DNA from: an uncultured Selenomonadaceae bacterium
Lineage (GTDB): Bacteria; Bacillota; Negativicutes; Selenomonadales; Selenomonadaceae
Assembly: GCA_905233325.1 (NCBI GenBank)
Contig: CAJODU010000022.1
Span: forward strand, 425 to 20,493
Direction: 5' to 3'
Length of the DNA stretch: 20,069 nucleotides
Shown: piece after piece, positions 6,858-14,268 of the stretch
How positions within the stretch are numbered: the stretch's first letter is position 1
How the letters are laid out: each line of letters starts with the position of its first letter
Notes under the pieces: generated by a model
Seen by the model: only the letters and a program-made list of their open reading frames with translations
Told to the model about the DNA's origin: nothing
Database searches by the model: none
Made by a program: the position numbers and the translations under genes

Positions 6858-7613
6858 TCATTGTGCCAGCTTAATGAATGGGGCGGTGTAGTTGAAGTCG
6901 ACATATTCTACTTTATGAGGATTGAGTTCCAAATCCTGCAAAAAATCTTCCGTCAATCTTGCCTTCTCTTCCAGTCGTTCAAGTTTGCCTATTCTTATTT
7001 GTACTGCTTGGGCTGTATTTGTATAAGCAACTATATAATCAGCATCTATGACTGCCACTTCTGAAAGTTTGTTCAATGAGGTTTCGTTCAAGTGTTGCAA
7101 AAAGAAGAGAATTTTTTTTACCAGCTCATCTGTTACATCGTCACCTATGTACAAATCCTTAGCAACTGCACCGGTAATCATCGGTATCGGCATTTCCTTG
7201 AGTTCCTTATAGCTGTCTATCACTTTGCCATTATAGTCTAAATCCAAATATCCGTAATCACAGGCTATGGTAGCCAAAGGTTTGCGCTCTTTTACCTCTA
7301 CTTCCAATGTAAATGGCAATTTTCTTTTTACTTTTACCTCTTCAATTCTCAAATCTTGCTGAAGTCGCTTGGTTACTTCATCGGTTTCAAGTTGAAAAAG
7401 CGGTTCACCCATATAGATATTTCCTATTTTGATTATATCATCGCGTGTGAGGTAAGCCGCACCTGTCAATTTGATTTCTTGTAATGTGAAAAACGGTATA
7501 TATACAAAAATTCCTATGACTGCTGCAATTATGATCAAGAAGATCATTCCTCTTGACAAGTGTCTTGTTCTGCGTTTTTTTGACGACTTTTTACTTCGGC
7601 TTGGCTCTGCCAT
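6858..7613 (-). CDS. ftsQ: Cell division protein FtsQ/DivIB
   Basis: Bitopic membrane protein of the divisome that links FtsL/FtsB (DivIC) to the septal wall machinery. The 251 residues show a very basic cytoplasmic tail (SRSKKSSKKRRTRHLSRG), a membrane helix at about 23-41, a POTRA domain starting FTLQEIKLTGAAYLTRDD at about 43, and a beta domain to about 225. ATG 7613 has AAGGGTGA four bases upstream; the open frame extends 20 codons further, but that stretch overlaps the promoter and is not needed. It heads the ftsQ-DUF881-ftsZ unit. murB, murC and murG, which often precede it in Firmicutes, are absent, so the dcw cluster appears split in this genome. Confidence 0.88.
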   Translation of the reverse strand: MAEPSRSKKSSKKRRTRHLSRGMIFLIIIAAVIGIFVYIPFFTLQEIKLTGAAYLTRDDIIKIGNIYMGEPLFQLETDEVTKRLQQDLRIEEVKVKRKLPFTLEVEVKERKPLATIACDYGYLDLDYNGKVIDSYKELKEMPIPMITGAVAKDLYIGDDVTDELVKKILFFLQHLNETSLNKLSEVAVIDADYIVAYTNTAQAVQIRIGKLERLEEKARLTEDFLQDLELNPHKVEYVDFNYTAPFIKLAQ

Positions 7614-7644
7614 ATGCTCACCCTTGATACTTTGAAGTAAATAT

Positions 7645-7673
7645 ATTATATCCATTTTTGGTAAGTATTGCAA
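7645..7673 (-). promoter_or_regulatory. Predicted sigma-A promoter of ftsQ
   Basis: Minus strand TTGCAA (7668-7673), a 17-bp spacer and a perfect TATAAT (7645-7650), about 32 bp ahead of the ftsQ ATG. Confidence 0.8.
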
Positions 7674-7717
7674 GTAAATCCATTAATTTTTTTATTTTGA
7701 GAAAATTTTTATAAAAA

Positions 7718-7747
7718 AACCGCAAAGAATCAATCTCCTCTGCGGTT
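7718..7747 (-). terminator. Rho-independent terminator of the peptidase-HPr-dapA unit
   Basis: AACCGCA (7718-7724) and TGCGGTT (7741-7747) form a perfect 7-bp stem with a 16-nt loop; seven A residues on the plus strand give a T-tract on the minus strand. It lies just past the secreted-protein gene and insulates it from ftsQ. Confidence 0.88.
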
Positions 7748-7765
7748 CTTATAATATAAAGATAA

Positions 7766-8335
7766 TTACTCTTTCTCTTTTTCTTTCTTTTTGAGTTCAG
7801 CTTGCACTGCCCTATCAAAAGCCCTGTAAAATTCTTCAGCCATTGTCTTGTAGGTTTTAGCGTTTTTACTTTCGTCGCTCTTGCTGCCTTCAATCCTCAA
7901 AACATAAGCCAATTCGTTGGTGCTTGGTACATAAACTTCACAGAACAAATTCAATCTGCTGTTGTTCGCCAAAGTGAAAACCACATAGCCGTCAGTGTAC
8001 TTGTAGGCGTGCTCTCTGAATATCTTGCGGGCGTCCTTTTTGGAGAGGACTTTTATATCAATACCGGTGCTCTGTTTTATCTTGGTTGCCATTTCGTCAT
8101 AGGATATTATATTATTTTTGGAAACTTTGCCGGCCTCGTACAAGGCATTGAGAAATTCGTTAAAATTCGGCTCATTCTCTAAGGTCTTGTAATAATCGGG
8201 ATAGGCTATTGCCAGACGCTGCATTCTGGACAATTCTTCACCGTTGTTTATCGTTTCTTGTGTAGCTGCCTCACTTATTCCGGTCATCAACATCAGCATA
8301 AACATCAAGGCAACTGTTTTAAAAATCAATCGCAT
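7766..8335 (-). CDS. Secreted protein of unknown function
   Basis: A 189-residue protein with no family that I recognise. It begins with a classic Sec signal peptide: MRLIFK, a hydrophobic core to about residue 19 and a likely signal peptidase I cut after SEA near residue 23. There is no lipobox cysteine, so it should be periplasmic or exported. The mature part is mixed alpha/beta with an ITR-like linker (YDEMATKIKQSTGIDIKVLS) and a lysine/glutamate tail (ELKKKEKEKE). ATG 8335 follows AGGAGATG. It starts 14 bp after dapA and ends at a terminator, so it is the last gene of that unit. The neighbours do not reveal its role. Confidence 0.8.
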   Translation of the reverse strand: MRLIFKTVALMFMLMLMTGISEAATQETINNGEELSRMQRLAIAYPDYYKTLENEPNFNEFLNALYEAGKVSKNNIISYDEMATKIKQSTGIDIKVLSKKDARKIFREHAYKYTDGYVVFTLANNSRLNLFCEVYVPSTNELAYVLRIEGSKSDESKNAKTYKTMAEEFYRAFDRAVQAELKKKEKEKE

Positions 8336-8349
8336 GAAATCATCTCCTG

Positions 8350-9234
8350 TTAAATAAGTTTGTGCTGTTTCAATGAATTTTTCAAAAGATTTAAATTTGC
8401 CTCTTCCATTTCACTGAGCGGCATTCTCAACCCGCCGACATTGTAGCCCATCAGCCTCATGGCCGTCTTGACGGGTATGGGATTGACTTCGCAGAAGAGG
8501 GCATCAATGAGATCAGTATATTCAATCTGAATTTTAGCTGATTCTTTCACGTTGCCGTCAAAGTAAAGCTGACAAATATCATGAGCCGCTTTAGGTGCAA
8601 CATTGGCAAGCACCGAGATGACACCTATACCGCCGAGCGAGAGAATAGGCACGATCTGATCATCATTGCCGCTGTAAATATCAAGATCGTCACCACAAAG
8701 GGCACGAGTCCTCAACACTGACGTAAGGTCACCATTAGCCTCCTTTGCTGCAACTATTCGCGGGTGTTTCGACAACTTCAAATACGTCTCCGGCTTAATA
8801 TTGACACCTGTCCTTGACGGCACATTGTAAACAATCAACGGTATGTTGACACTGTCGGCAATCTTGAAGTAATGTGCAACAAGCCCATTTTGAGTGCATT
8901 TGTTATAATATGGCGTCACAGCAAGAATGGCGTCCGCACCGACTTCCTCAGCATGTTTAGCCAATTCTACAGCATAAGCCGTCTCGTTGGAACCCGCACC
9001 GGCAACGACAGGTATGCGCTTGTTGACTTTCTCGACGGCGTATTTGATTGCTTGGCGGTGTTCCTCGTCAGACATAGTTGCAGATTCGCCCGTTGTGCCG
9101 GTTATGACAATGGCGTCAGTGCCACCAGCAATCTGATCTTCTATGATTCGTCCGAGTTCTTCAAAGTTGATTCCCGTTTCTGTGAAGGGCGTTATTATCG
9201 CAACGCCCGAACCCGTAAATATCTTTTGTTTCAC
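8350..9234 (-). CDS. dapA: 4-hydroxy-tetrahydrodipicolinate synthase
   Basis: TIM-barrel class I aldolase that condenses pyruvate with aspartate semialdehyde, the first committed step to meso-diaminopimelate and lysine, and so also a supplier of the cell wall. The 294 residues show GTTGESAT with Thr47/Thr48, TPYYNK, YNVPSRTG with Tyr136 and Arg141, and the Schiff-base Lys164 in VAAKEANGD. GTG 9234 is chosen because AGGGAGAG precedes it and the product starts like the family (KQKIFTGSGVAIITPF); the longer open frame would add 31 unrelated residues that overlap the HPr gene. It begins 4 bp after the HPr-like gene stops, so translation is probably coupled. Confidence 0.94.
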   Translation of the reverse strand: MKQKIFTGSGVAIITPFTETGINFEELGRIIEDQIAGGTDAIVITGTTGESATMSDEEHRQAIKYAVEKVNKRIPVVAGAGSNETAYAVELAKHAEEVGADAILAVTPYYNKCTQNGLVAHYFKIADSVNIPLIVYNVPSRTGVNIKPETYLKLSKHPRIVAAKEANGDLTSVLRTRALCGDDLDIYSGNDDQIVPILSLGGIGVISVLANVAPKAAHDICQLYFDGNVKESAKIQIEYTDLIDALFCEVNPIPVKTAMRLMGYNVGGLRMPLSEMEEANLNLLKNSLKQHKLI

Positions 9235-9238
9235 GCTT

Positions 9239-9613
9239 TCACTCTCCCTCGAACACGTTAATGGAATAACCTTCAATGAATTTTGAATATCTTTTATCTC
9301 CGGGGGCTCTGTGATTTTCCGGTACATATATTCTTTCGGTTAAATCCGGCATTTCCAGCAATTCTTTGAATTTGTTGGCTGCTTCCGCCGCATCAGATCC
9401 TTCAGCAATAATTTTAACCTCTGTTCCCTTGACAAGCCCCAATGATATAACCATTAAGGCACTTTTGACGTCTACCACTTTGCCCTTGGCTTCCATTTGT
9501 ATTTTAGATTTATACTTGTTTCCGACTCTCACCAAAAGAGTGGCCGGCTCAAGATGAATACCGTTTTCGTTCGCTATGGTCGCGACTGTTTCAAATTTTT
9601 CAATATCGGACAC
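9239..9613 (-). CDS. HPr-like phosphocarrier protein with C-terminal extension
   Basis: A 124-residue protein whose residues about 7-86 match HPr, the phosphocarrier of the sugar phosphotransferase system. The active-site His20 is kept in GIHLEPA, but the usual following arginine (GIHARPA) is Glu22. The serine of the regulatory HPr kinase site is kept as Ser51 in VKSALMVISL. The last 35 or so residues (PENHRAPGDKRYSKF...) are an extra tail beyond the usual 85-90 residues. GTG 9613 has GAGGTGG five bases upstream; a longer frame from TTG 9673 overlaps the preceding gene and is less likely. It sits between a degenerate HPr homologue and dapA, not beside ptsI, which points to a regulatory role more than sugar transport (inference). 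Confidence 0.8.
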   Translation of the reverse strand: MSDIEKFETVATIANENGIHLEPATLLVRVGNKYKSKIQMEAKGKVVDVKSALMVISLGLVKGTEVKIIAEGSDAAEAANKFKELLEMPDLTERIYVPENHRAPGDKRYSKFIEGYSINVFEGE

Positions 9614-9647
9614 AAAATCCACCTCGTCTCTAGTCGGGAGAAGTTTT

Positions 9648-10541
9648 TTACTTTTCACCAAATTTTGAATCAATCAATCTCTTCAATTTACGAACGGCTT
9701 CAGCGGCGTCAGTTCCCTCCGCGCGGATAGTCATTGTGTCGCCTTTCCGAATCGACAACGAATTAATCATAAGAGAACTCTTGGCATCAATCATTTTTCC
9801 CTTGGCTGAAATCTGAATTTTAGATGTATATTTGCGGGCGGTTTCACTGCAATACAAAGCCTGGACTGCCTGGATACCTCCTGTATTGCTTACAAGTGTC
9901 TCTGCCTCCCAAATCTTGCCCTCAACGTTTTTGATGTCGTCGTCAGAAGTTGGATTATCGACTTCTTCGATATTGCTATCGACCTCATCCCAGGGCAGCT
10001 CAACATTTTCCAAAATGATGCTGTTTGCGTCAAGCTCTTCTTTGGAGGTCGCTTTAATGTTGACTTTAGGTTTATCGAAAAGCCCAATGTAGTGCTTGCC
10101 GGCAACGCGAATCGGAATGTGGAATACCTCACCGCAGAGATAAATCAACGGCACATCAAGATCAAGCAAATCCGCTAAATCTTCTTGATTCATTGCGACA
10201 ATCTTTGCATTTTTTATTATTTCAGTATCATCTGTCTTGCTTTGCAGCAATATTTTTTTCTCTTCGATTCGTTCAAGGAATGCCGGATCAAGCAAATACT
10301 TGTCAGGGTCAACCCCCAACGCACGGCAGAGCTTTTCTTCTAAATGCTCGTCAGCTTTTTCAAGTGATGAAACGAGTTCCGCCTCTTCATCATAATAACG
10401 ATCTTTCAACCACTCAAGGAGCTTGCCGTCACAAAAATATTCTATCACTTTATCAAGGTCGAAATTTTCGCGTAATTCCTCAAGACTGCGTACTTCAAAG
10501 CCTTCTGCCATCTCCAGTGCAAATTTTATTTTCCGCGACAA
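9648..10541 (-). CDS. Multidomain protein ending in a degenerate HPr-like domain
   Basis: A 297-residue protein. Residues about 3-75 are an acidic helical module (SLEELRENFDLDKVIEYF, WLKDRYYDEEAE). About 105-160 form a second module (AMNQEDLADLLDLDVPLIYL then GEVFHIPIRVAGKHYIG) that I believe recurs in other Firmicute proteins but cannot name. An acidic linker with DEVDSNIEEVDNPTSDDD follows, then an HPr fold at about 212-291. There the active-site motif GIHARPA has become GIQAVQA: Gln224 replaces the phosphorylated histidine and valine the arginine. The regulatory serine survives (DAKSSLMINSL, Ser255). Start TTG 10541 follows GGGGGTGAGGA; ATG 10556 has no good site and would add five residues. 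It is next to an intact-histidine paralogue 34 bp downstream, so it may be an adaptor and not a phosphocarrier. Confidence 0.75.
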   Translation of the reverse strand: MSRKIKFALEMAEGFEVRSLEELRENFDLDKVIEYFCDGKLLEWLKDRYYDEEAELVSSLEKADEHLEEKLCRALGVDPDKYLLDPAFLERIEEKKILLQSKTDDTEIIKNAKIVAMNQEDLADLLDLDVPLIYLCGEVFHIPIRVAGKHYIGLFDKPKVNIKATSKEELDANSIILENVELPWDEVDSNIEEVDNPTSDDDIKNVEGKIWEAETLVSNTGGIQAVQALYCSETARKYTSKIQISAKGKMIDAKSSLMINSLSIRKGDTMTIRAEGTDAAEAVRKLKRLIDSKFGEK

Positions 10542-10565
10542 ATCCTCACCCCCCATTACTTCGTT

Positions 10566-13448
10566 TTAATCTTTACTTTTGATAATCTTATCGAACAGTT
10601 CGGCATTATCGTTGACAATTTTTTCATTGCCGAAAACGCAGATATTGTCTTCCCTCATGCAGGCATCAATAATTTCAGCCAACTTTTGAATATCCTCAAC
10701 CTTAGTTGCAAGGATTTCATCACGAGCACGTTGCCTGTCCTCATGACTGACTTCACGAATAACACTCTCAATGGCGGCGGATCCTTTCATGGCGGGAGTT
10801 TTCGGATGGTCAAGTTTGCTGATTGTGCCTATGATATACTTACGCATTTCGCGATCACTGAGGTCAAGATTTTTAATAAAATCCGCCGTGCCGTTGAATA
10901 CGTCAATAGTGCGGGAGAGGTTAGGGTCGCGATAGGATTCAAAGTACATATTGCCGTTGCGGTAGAAGTTGACAAAGGCACCGTAAGCACCCCCTTCAAC
11001 GCGGATTGCTTTCCAGAAATACTCATACCTCAAAATAGTCTCCAGCACCGCCATAACGCCGCTGTATTTGTAGCCGAGCTTGATATAGTTGGCACCCTTG
11101 CCGACATATTGCACCATTGACTGGCTGGTAATTCCTTCCTTATGAGTGGTATTGGGATAGTAGTATCTCGCGACTTCATATTCATCAACAGGCAGATTTT
11201 TCAATAAGTAGGACAGATGAGGCTTGAACTCACTGTAAAGTTCGTCCGTCGCCGTCACACCAACTGTTATACCGTTGCGGTTAATGAGGCGATCTTTCAC
11301 TTCGTAGAGATCATCTGCCAAGCTGTCAAACTTTTTGTCAAAATCAGTCAACAAGTCCTTCAAGTAGGCGTTGAATGGCATCAGACTTTCATTATTGTAG
11401 GCTCCGGCCTTAGATTGATAGGCAGCAAGGCGAGAAGATACGACTTGATGTGCTGCCCGCTCAATACTCAATTCCAAGTCAATCTGCTCTTCTTCGATAA
11501 GTTCGCGGATTCTCTTCTTGTCGGTGAAGATTGAACGGGTGAGAATTTCCGACAATAGGGTACTGAGTTCTTTCTGCTTGCTTGCCAGCACTTTGGTTGT
11601 GATTAAAAGTTTCGGCATAAAAGAATCAGCTTTGCCGGCCTTAGCGTAGGCATTCAAATTCATTCCCAGCCCGCCGAGGTTCAAGTTTATCTCATTGGCA
11701 AGGTCTTCATAGGAATGATCTTTGGTATCAACACGCCCAAGCAGCTCAACAAGAAGATAGGCAGTGTGCTGAAGTTTTTGAGGAACTTTTGAGGCGTCAA
11801 GATACATTCTAAGATAGATGATACCATTAGTCTGAATGTTTGAATGTACTATTCTGACGCCGTCGAGGTCTCTGAACTTAGTCGGAAGTACGTCCGTCTC
11901 CTTCTTGATGTCCTCAAGCTGCAGTAATGGTAATACCTCAAGGTTATCGGTATAAGGAGAAGGTGATTCTTGAGCAGATTCGTCGGCAGATTCTGAAGGA
12001 AGATTGAGGGATTCTGCCTCGGCTGTCTCGGTTGTCTCAACTTTCGGCTTGAGTATTGCGTTGACAATGTGGTGATTCGACAGGAAACAGGTGTCAATCA
12101 AAGATTCAAAGAAATCATTGGAGAGTTCGGACTTGATGAGAGTAAGAGCGTCCTCATATCTCAATAAAGTATCACTTGCACCGCCGTAAAGTTTAGTTCT
12201 GAGCAGCGTCAAGCCGTAGATTAAGCCTTTGGGTGTGGCACCGAAATCAGACTCACGGAGAGCAAATTCAATGGTATTGAGAGCCGCTTTCAACTGAGTC
12301 TTGTCAAGACCTTTTGCAAGTTCTTTGTATTTGGAGGTGACAACTTCAACGAATTTATCAGCAGATTCAGCGTCAGCACCATTGACGGTTATGCCAACAA
12401 TGGGCTGCCTTAAGTCCAACTCAAAATCCAAATCGACGTCCTTGCCCAAACCCGCCTCAATGATAGCCTTTCTCAGAGGGGCAGCCTCACTCTCGACAAT
12501 CGCCTTCAAGAGTACCCTCAATGATAAGAGAAATGCCCTCTGTGCAGCGTCTTCGTCAGTAATATTGTATTTTTTACCGAAATCCTTGTATTTATCGTCG
12601 TCAATCAACCAATTCAGTGAAAGGAAAGTCTTCTGCGAGGTATCTTCGCCTTCACTGACAGGATAGGTGCCTTCTGTCTTGACTAATTCGGTAAAAGGCT
12701 TTTGAACGGCTATATCGGTATCAACCTCAATGCGATCATATTTTGACAAATACTCTCTGTCCAAATATTCAAGGCGTTCATCAATATCAATATCACCATA
12801 AATGTAGATTATTGAATTTGAAGGGTGATAATGTTTTTTGTGAAAGTCAATAAACATCTTGTAAGTCAAGTTCGGAATGGACTTGGGATCGCCGCCGGAC
12901 TCATACTTGTAGCAAGTATCGGGAAACAAGGCACGCATTAAAACATTCTCAAGTTTAGCCTCCGGCGTTGAGAGTGCACCCTTCATCTCATTGTAGACAA
13001 CGCCGCTGATACCATCACCTTCACGGTGCCAGCCCTCTTGCTTGAAAATACCCTCGTCAGCATAGATGAGCGGATTGAAGACGGCGTCAAGATAAACGTC
13101 TGTCAAATTTTTAAAATCCTTGTCGTTGCGACTTGCAACGGGATAGACAGTCTTGTCGGGGTAAGTCATAGCGTTGAGGAAGGTATTGAGAGATCCCTTG
13201 GCAAGCTCGACAAAAGGATCTTTAAGTGGATACTTCTTTGAACCGCAGAGGACAGAGTGCTCCATAATGTGAGAAACGCCGGTATCATCAATCGGGGGCG
13301 TCTTGAAGGCAATCATAAAAACCTTGTTGTCGTCGTCCGTCTTTATATAAATTACTTTAGCACCTGTCTTTTCGTGTTCATATTCAATAATACTGCCATT
13401 AATTTCAGTCACTTCTATTTGACTAATTTTTTTGTAAGTTTTGTACAT
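10566..13448 (-). CDS. M16C family zinc metallopeptidase (PreP/insulinase-like)
   Basis: A 960-residue protein, the full length expected for single-chain M16C peptidases of the presequence-protease (PreP/HypA) type, which form a two-lobed chamber that degrades peptides. The N-terminal lobe has the inverted zinc motif HxxEH as His60-Ile-Met-Glu63-His64, with the distal ligand glutamate in VVYNEMKG at 154. The C-terminal lobe has the substrate-binding IRVEGGAYGAFVNF. The lobes are joined by an acidic, Ser/Glu-rich linker (TAEAESLNLPSESADESAQE). No signal peptide is visible, so it is probably cytoplasmic. ATG 13448 has AGGTGATAG ahead. It is the first gene of the unit running through the HPr-like genes to dapA, with the next gene about 24 bp away. 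I saw no convincing promoter directly upstream. Confidence 0.92.
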   Translation of the reverse strand: MYKTYKKISQIEVTEINGSIIEYEHEKTGAKVIYIKTDDDNKVFMIAFKTPPIDDTGVSHIMEHSVLCGSKKYPLKDPFVELAKGSLNTFLNAMTYPDKTVYPVASRNDKDFKNLTDVYLDAVFNPLIYADEGIFKQEGWHREGDGISGVVYNEMKGALSTPEAKLENVLMRALFPDTCYKYESGGDPKSIPNLTYKMFIDFHKKHYHPSNSIIYIYGDIDIDERLEYLDREYLSKYDRIEVDTDIAVQKPFTELVKTEGTYPVSEGEDTSQKTFLSLNWLIDDDKYKDFGKKYNITDEDAAQRAFLLSLRVLLKAIVESEAAPLRKAIIEAGLGKDVDLDFELDLRQPIVGITVNGADAESADKFVEVVTSKYKELAKGLDKTQLKAALNTIEFALRESDFGATPKGLIYGLTLLRTKLYGGASDTLLRYEDALTLIKSELSNDFFESLIDTCFLSNHHIVNAILKPKVETTETAEAESLNLPSESADESAQESPSPYTDNLEVLPLLQLEDIKKETDVLPTKFRDLDGVRIVHSNIQTNGIIYLRMYLDASKVPQKLQHTAYLLVELLGRVDTKDHSYEDLANEINLNLGGLGMNLNAYAKAGKADSFMPKLLITTKVLASKQKELSTLLSEILTRSIFTDKKRIRELIEEEQIDLELSIERAAHQVVSSRLAAYQSKAGAYNNESLMPFNAYLKDLLTDFDKKFDSLADDLYEVKDRLINRNGITVGVTATDELYSEFKPHLSYLLKNLPVDEYEVARYYYPNTTHKEGITSQSMVQYVGKGANYIKLGYKYSGVMAVLETILRYEYFWKAIRVEGGAYGAFVNFYRNGNMYFESYRDPNLSRTIDVFNGTADFIKNLDLSDREMRKYIIGTISKLDHPKTPAMKGSAAIESVIREVSHEDRQRARDEILATKVEDIQKLAEIIDACMREDNICVFGNEKIVNDNAELFDKIIKSKD

Positions 13449-13510
13449 TCTATCACCTCGCCTTTTAAATTCTACTTTGCAAGTCGTTTTCCTTCTTTAA
13501 TCAATTAAAA

Positions 13511-13541
13511 AGCGCGACTTTCTCAAAATTGAAATCGCGCT
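13511..13541 (-). terminator. Rho-independent terminator after the guanylate-kinase-like gene
   Basis: AGCGCGA (13511-13517) pairs with TCGCGCT (13535-13541), extended by further A/T and G/T pairs; a run of A residues on the plus strand before 13511 gives the minus-strand T-tract. The stem begins 12 bp after the stop codon. Confidence 0.88.
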
Positions 13542-13552
13542 GCATATATAGA

Positions 13553-14124
13553 TTACTTAACTAACTGATCAAATTCTTTTTGAGGAACAAGAGTCACAAG
13601 ACCCATAATTGCAAGTATCTGCTCAAGGGCGGCACGCGGTGTGCTGGTGTTCTTGACGACAAAATCAGTGATCTTGTAATTGTCAAATTCGTTATTTTGG
13701 TCGGCATATTCGACGAAGTACTTAATCTCGTCGTTAGTACAGCCGGCACGCAACATTCTATCGACAAAGACGACGTCATCAATCATCAATGAAACAGTAA
13801 TGAGGTTTTGATTGATGAATTTAGACAACTGCTTGATACCCTCAATATCAATCATAATCATAATACTGACTTTGTGCTTTTGATATGATTCAAGGACATC
13901 GGCTTTACGCAGACCATATTTGTTGCCCTGATATTCGGCCTGGACGATATAATCGACGGGCTTGAACTCGTTGGGCTTGATTGTGTGGTAGAGTTTGCGC
14001 TTGTAGGCGTAACGATCATCAAAATATTTTGTCGTGATAGTCGGAATGTAGTGGACGCCCATACTCATAAGCTGAGTTATCATAGTGGCCTTGCCGCTGG
14101 CGTGGCATAGACTTTGTTTGCCAT
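13553..14124 (-). pseudogene. Guanylate-kinase-like gene broken at the Walker A loop
   Basis: The 176-codon frame from ATG 14083 matches guanylate kinase after its first strand: TITTKYFDDR, then YQGNKYGLRKADVLESYQ like the GMP-binding YxGNxYGT segment, then IMIMIDIEGIKQL, and a C-terminal part like the lid and end of Gmk. The nucleotide loop is damaged. A strong ribosome binding site, GGGGTGAAGAA, precedes ATG 14124, which reads MANKVYATPAARPL and then stops. The neighbouring frame just upstream of 14083 reads ASGKATM, the remnant of a GxxxxGK loop. Restoring one base does not rebuild the first glycine, so a small deletion, not one indel, is likely. The leader stop (TGA) overlaps ATG 14083 as ATGA, so the truncated form could still be translated by coupling. 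A separate intact gmk is expected elsewhere. Confidence 0.65.
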
Positions 14125-14167
14125 TTCTTCACCCCTAAATTTGATTGATTTTTTCAGTTCGCTTATT

Positions 14168-14196
14168 ACTGTATCAAAAAAACGCCTGTCTTGCAA
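14168..14196 (-). promoter_or_regulatory. Candidate promoter of the guanylate-kinase-like gene
   Basis: Minus strand TTGCAA (14191-14196), a 17-bp spacer and TACAGT (14168-14173, four of six). Its -35 lies inside the loop and arm of the cysK terminator hairpin, so termination and initiation share DNA. Confidence 0.5.
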
Positions 14197-14206
14197 GCGT
14201 TTTTTA
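14176..14206 (-). terminator. Terminator after cysK
   Basis: AACGC and GCGTT arms (14181-14185 and 14197-14201) flanked by A and T runs, plus an inner TG/CA pairing across a mismatch. It lies about 65 bp past the cysK stop on the minus strand, with a run of seven T residues following. Confidence 0.7.
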
Positions 14207-14268
14207 TGTGAAAACTCTCACCACTTATAGAAGAGGGGGATTTTTCGCCCATTTAGATTAAACAAACT

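Noticed and set aside
9235..9327. 31-residue N-terminal extension of DapA
   Set aside because: It overlaps the HPr-like gene, has no family match, and GTG 9234 has a good ribosome binding site.
11849..12097. Minus-strand open frame inside the M16 peptidase gene
   Set aside because: It lies in another frame of the peptidase linker region, has repetitive composition and no ribosome binding site.
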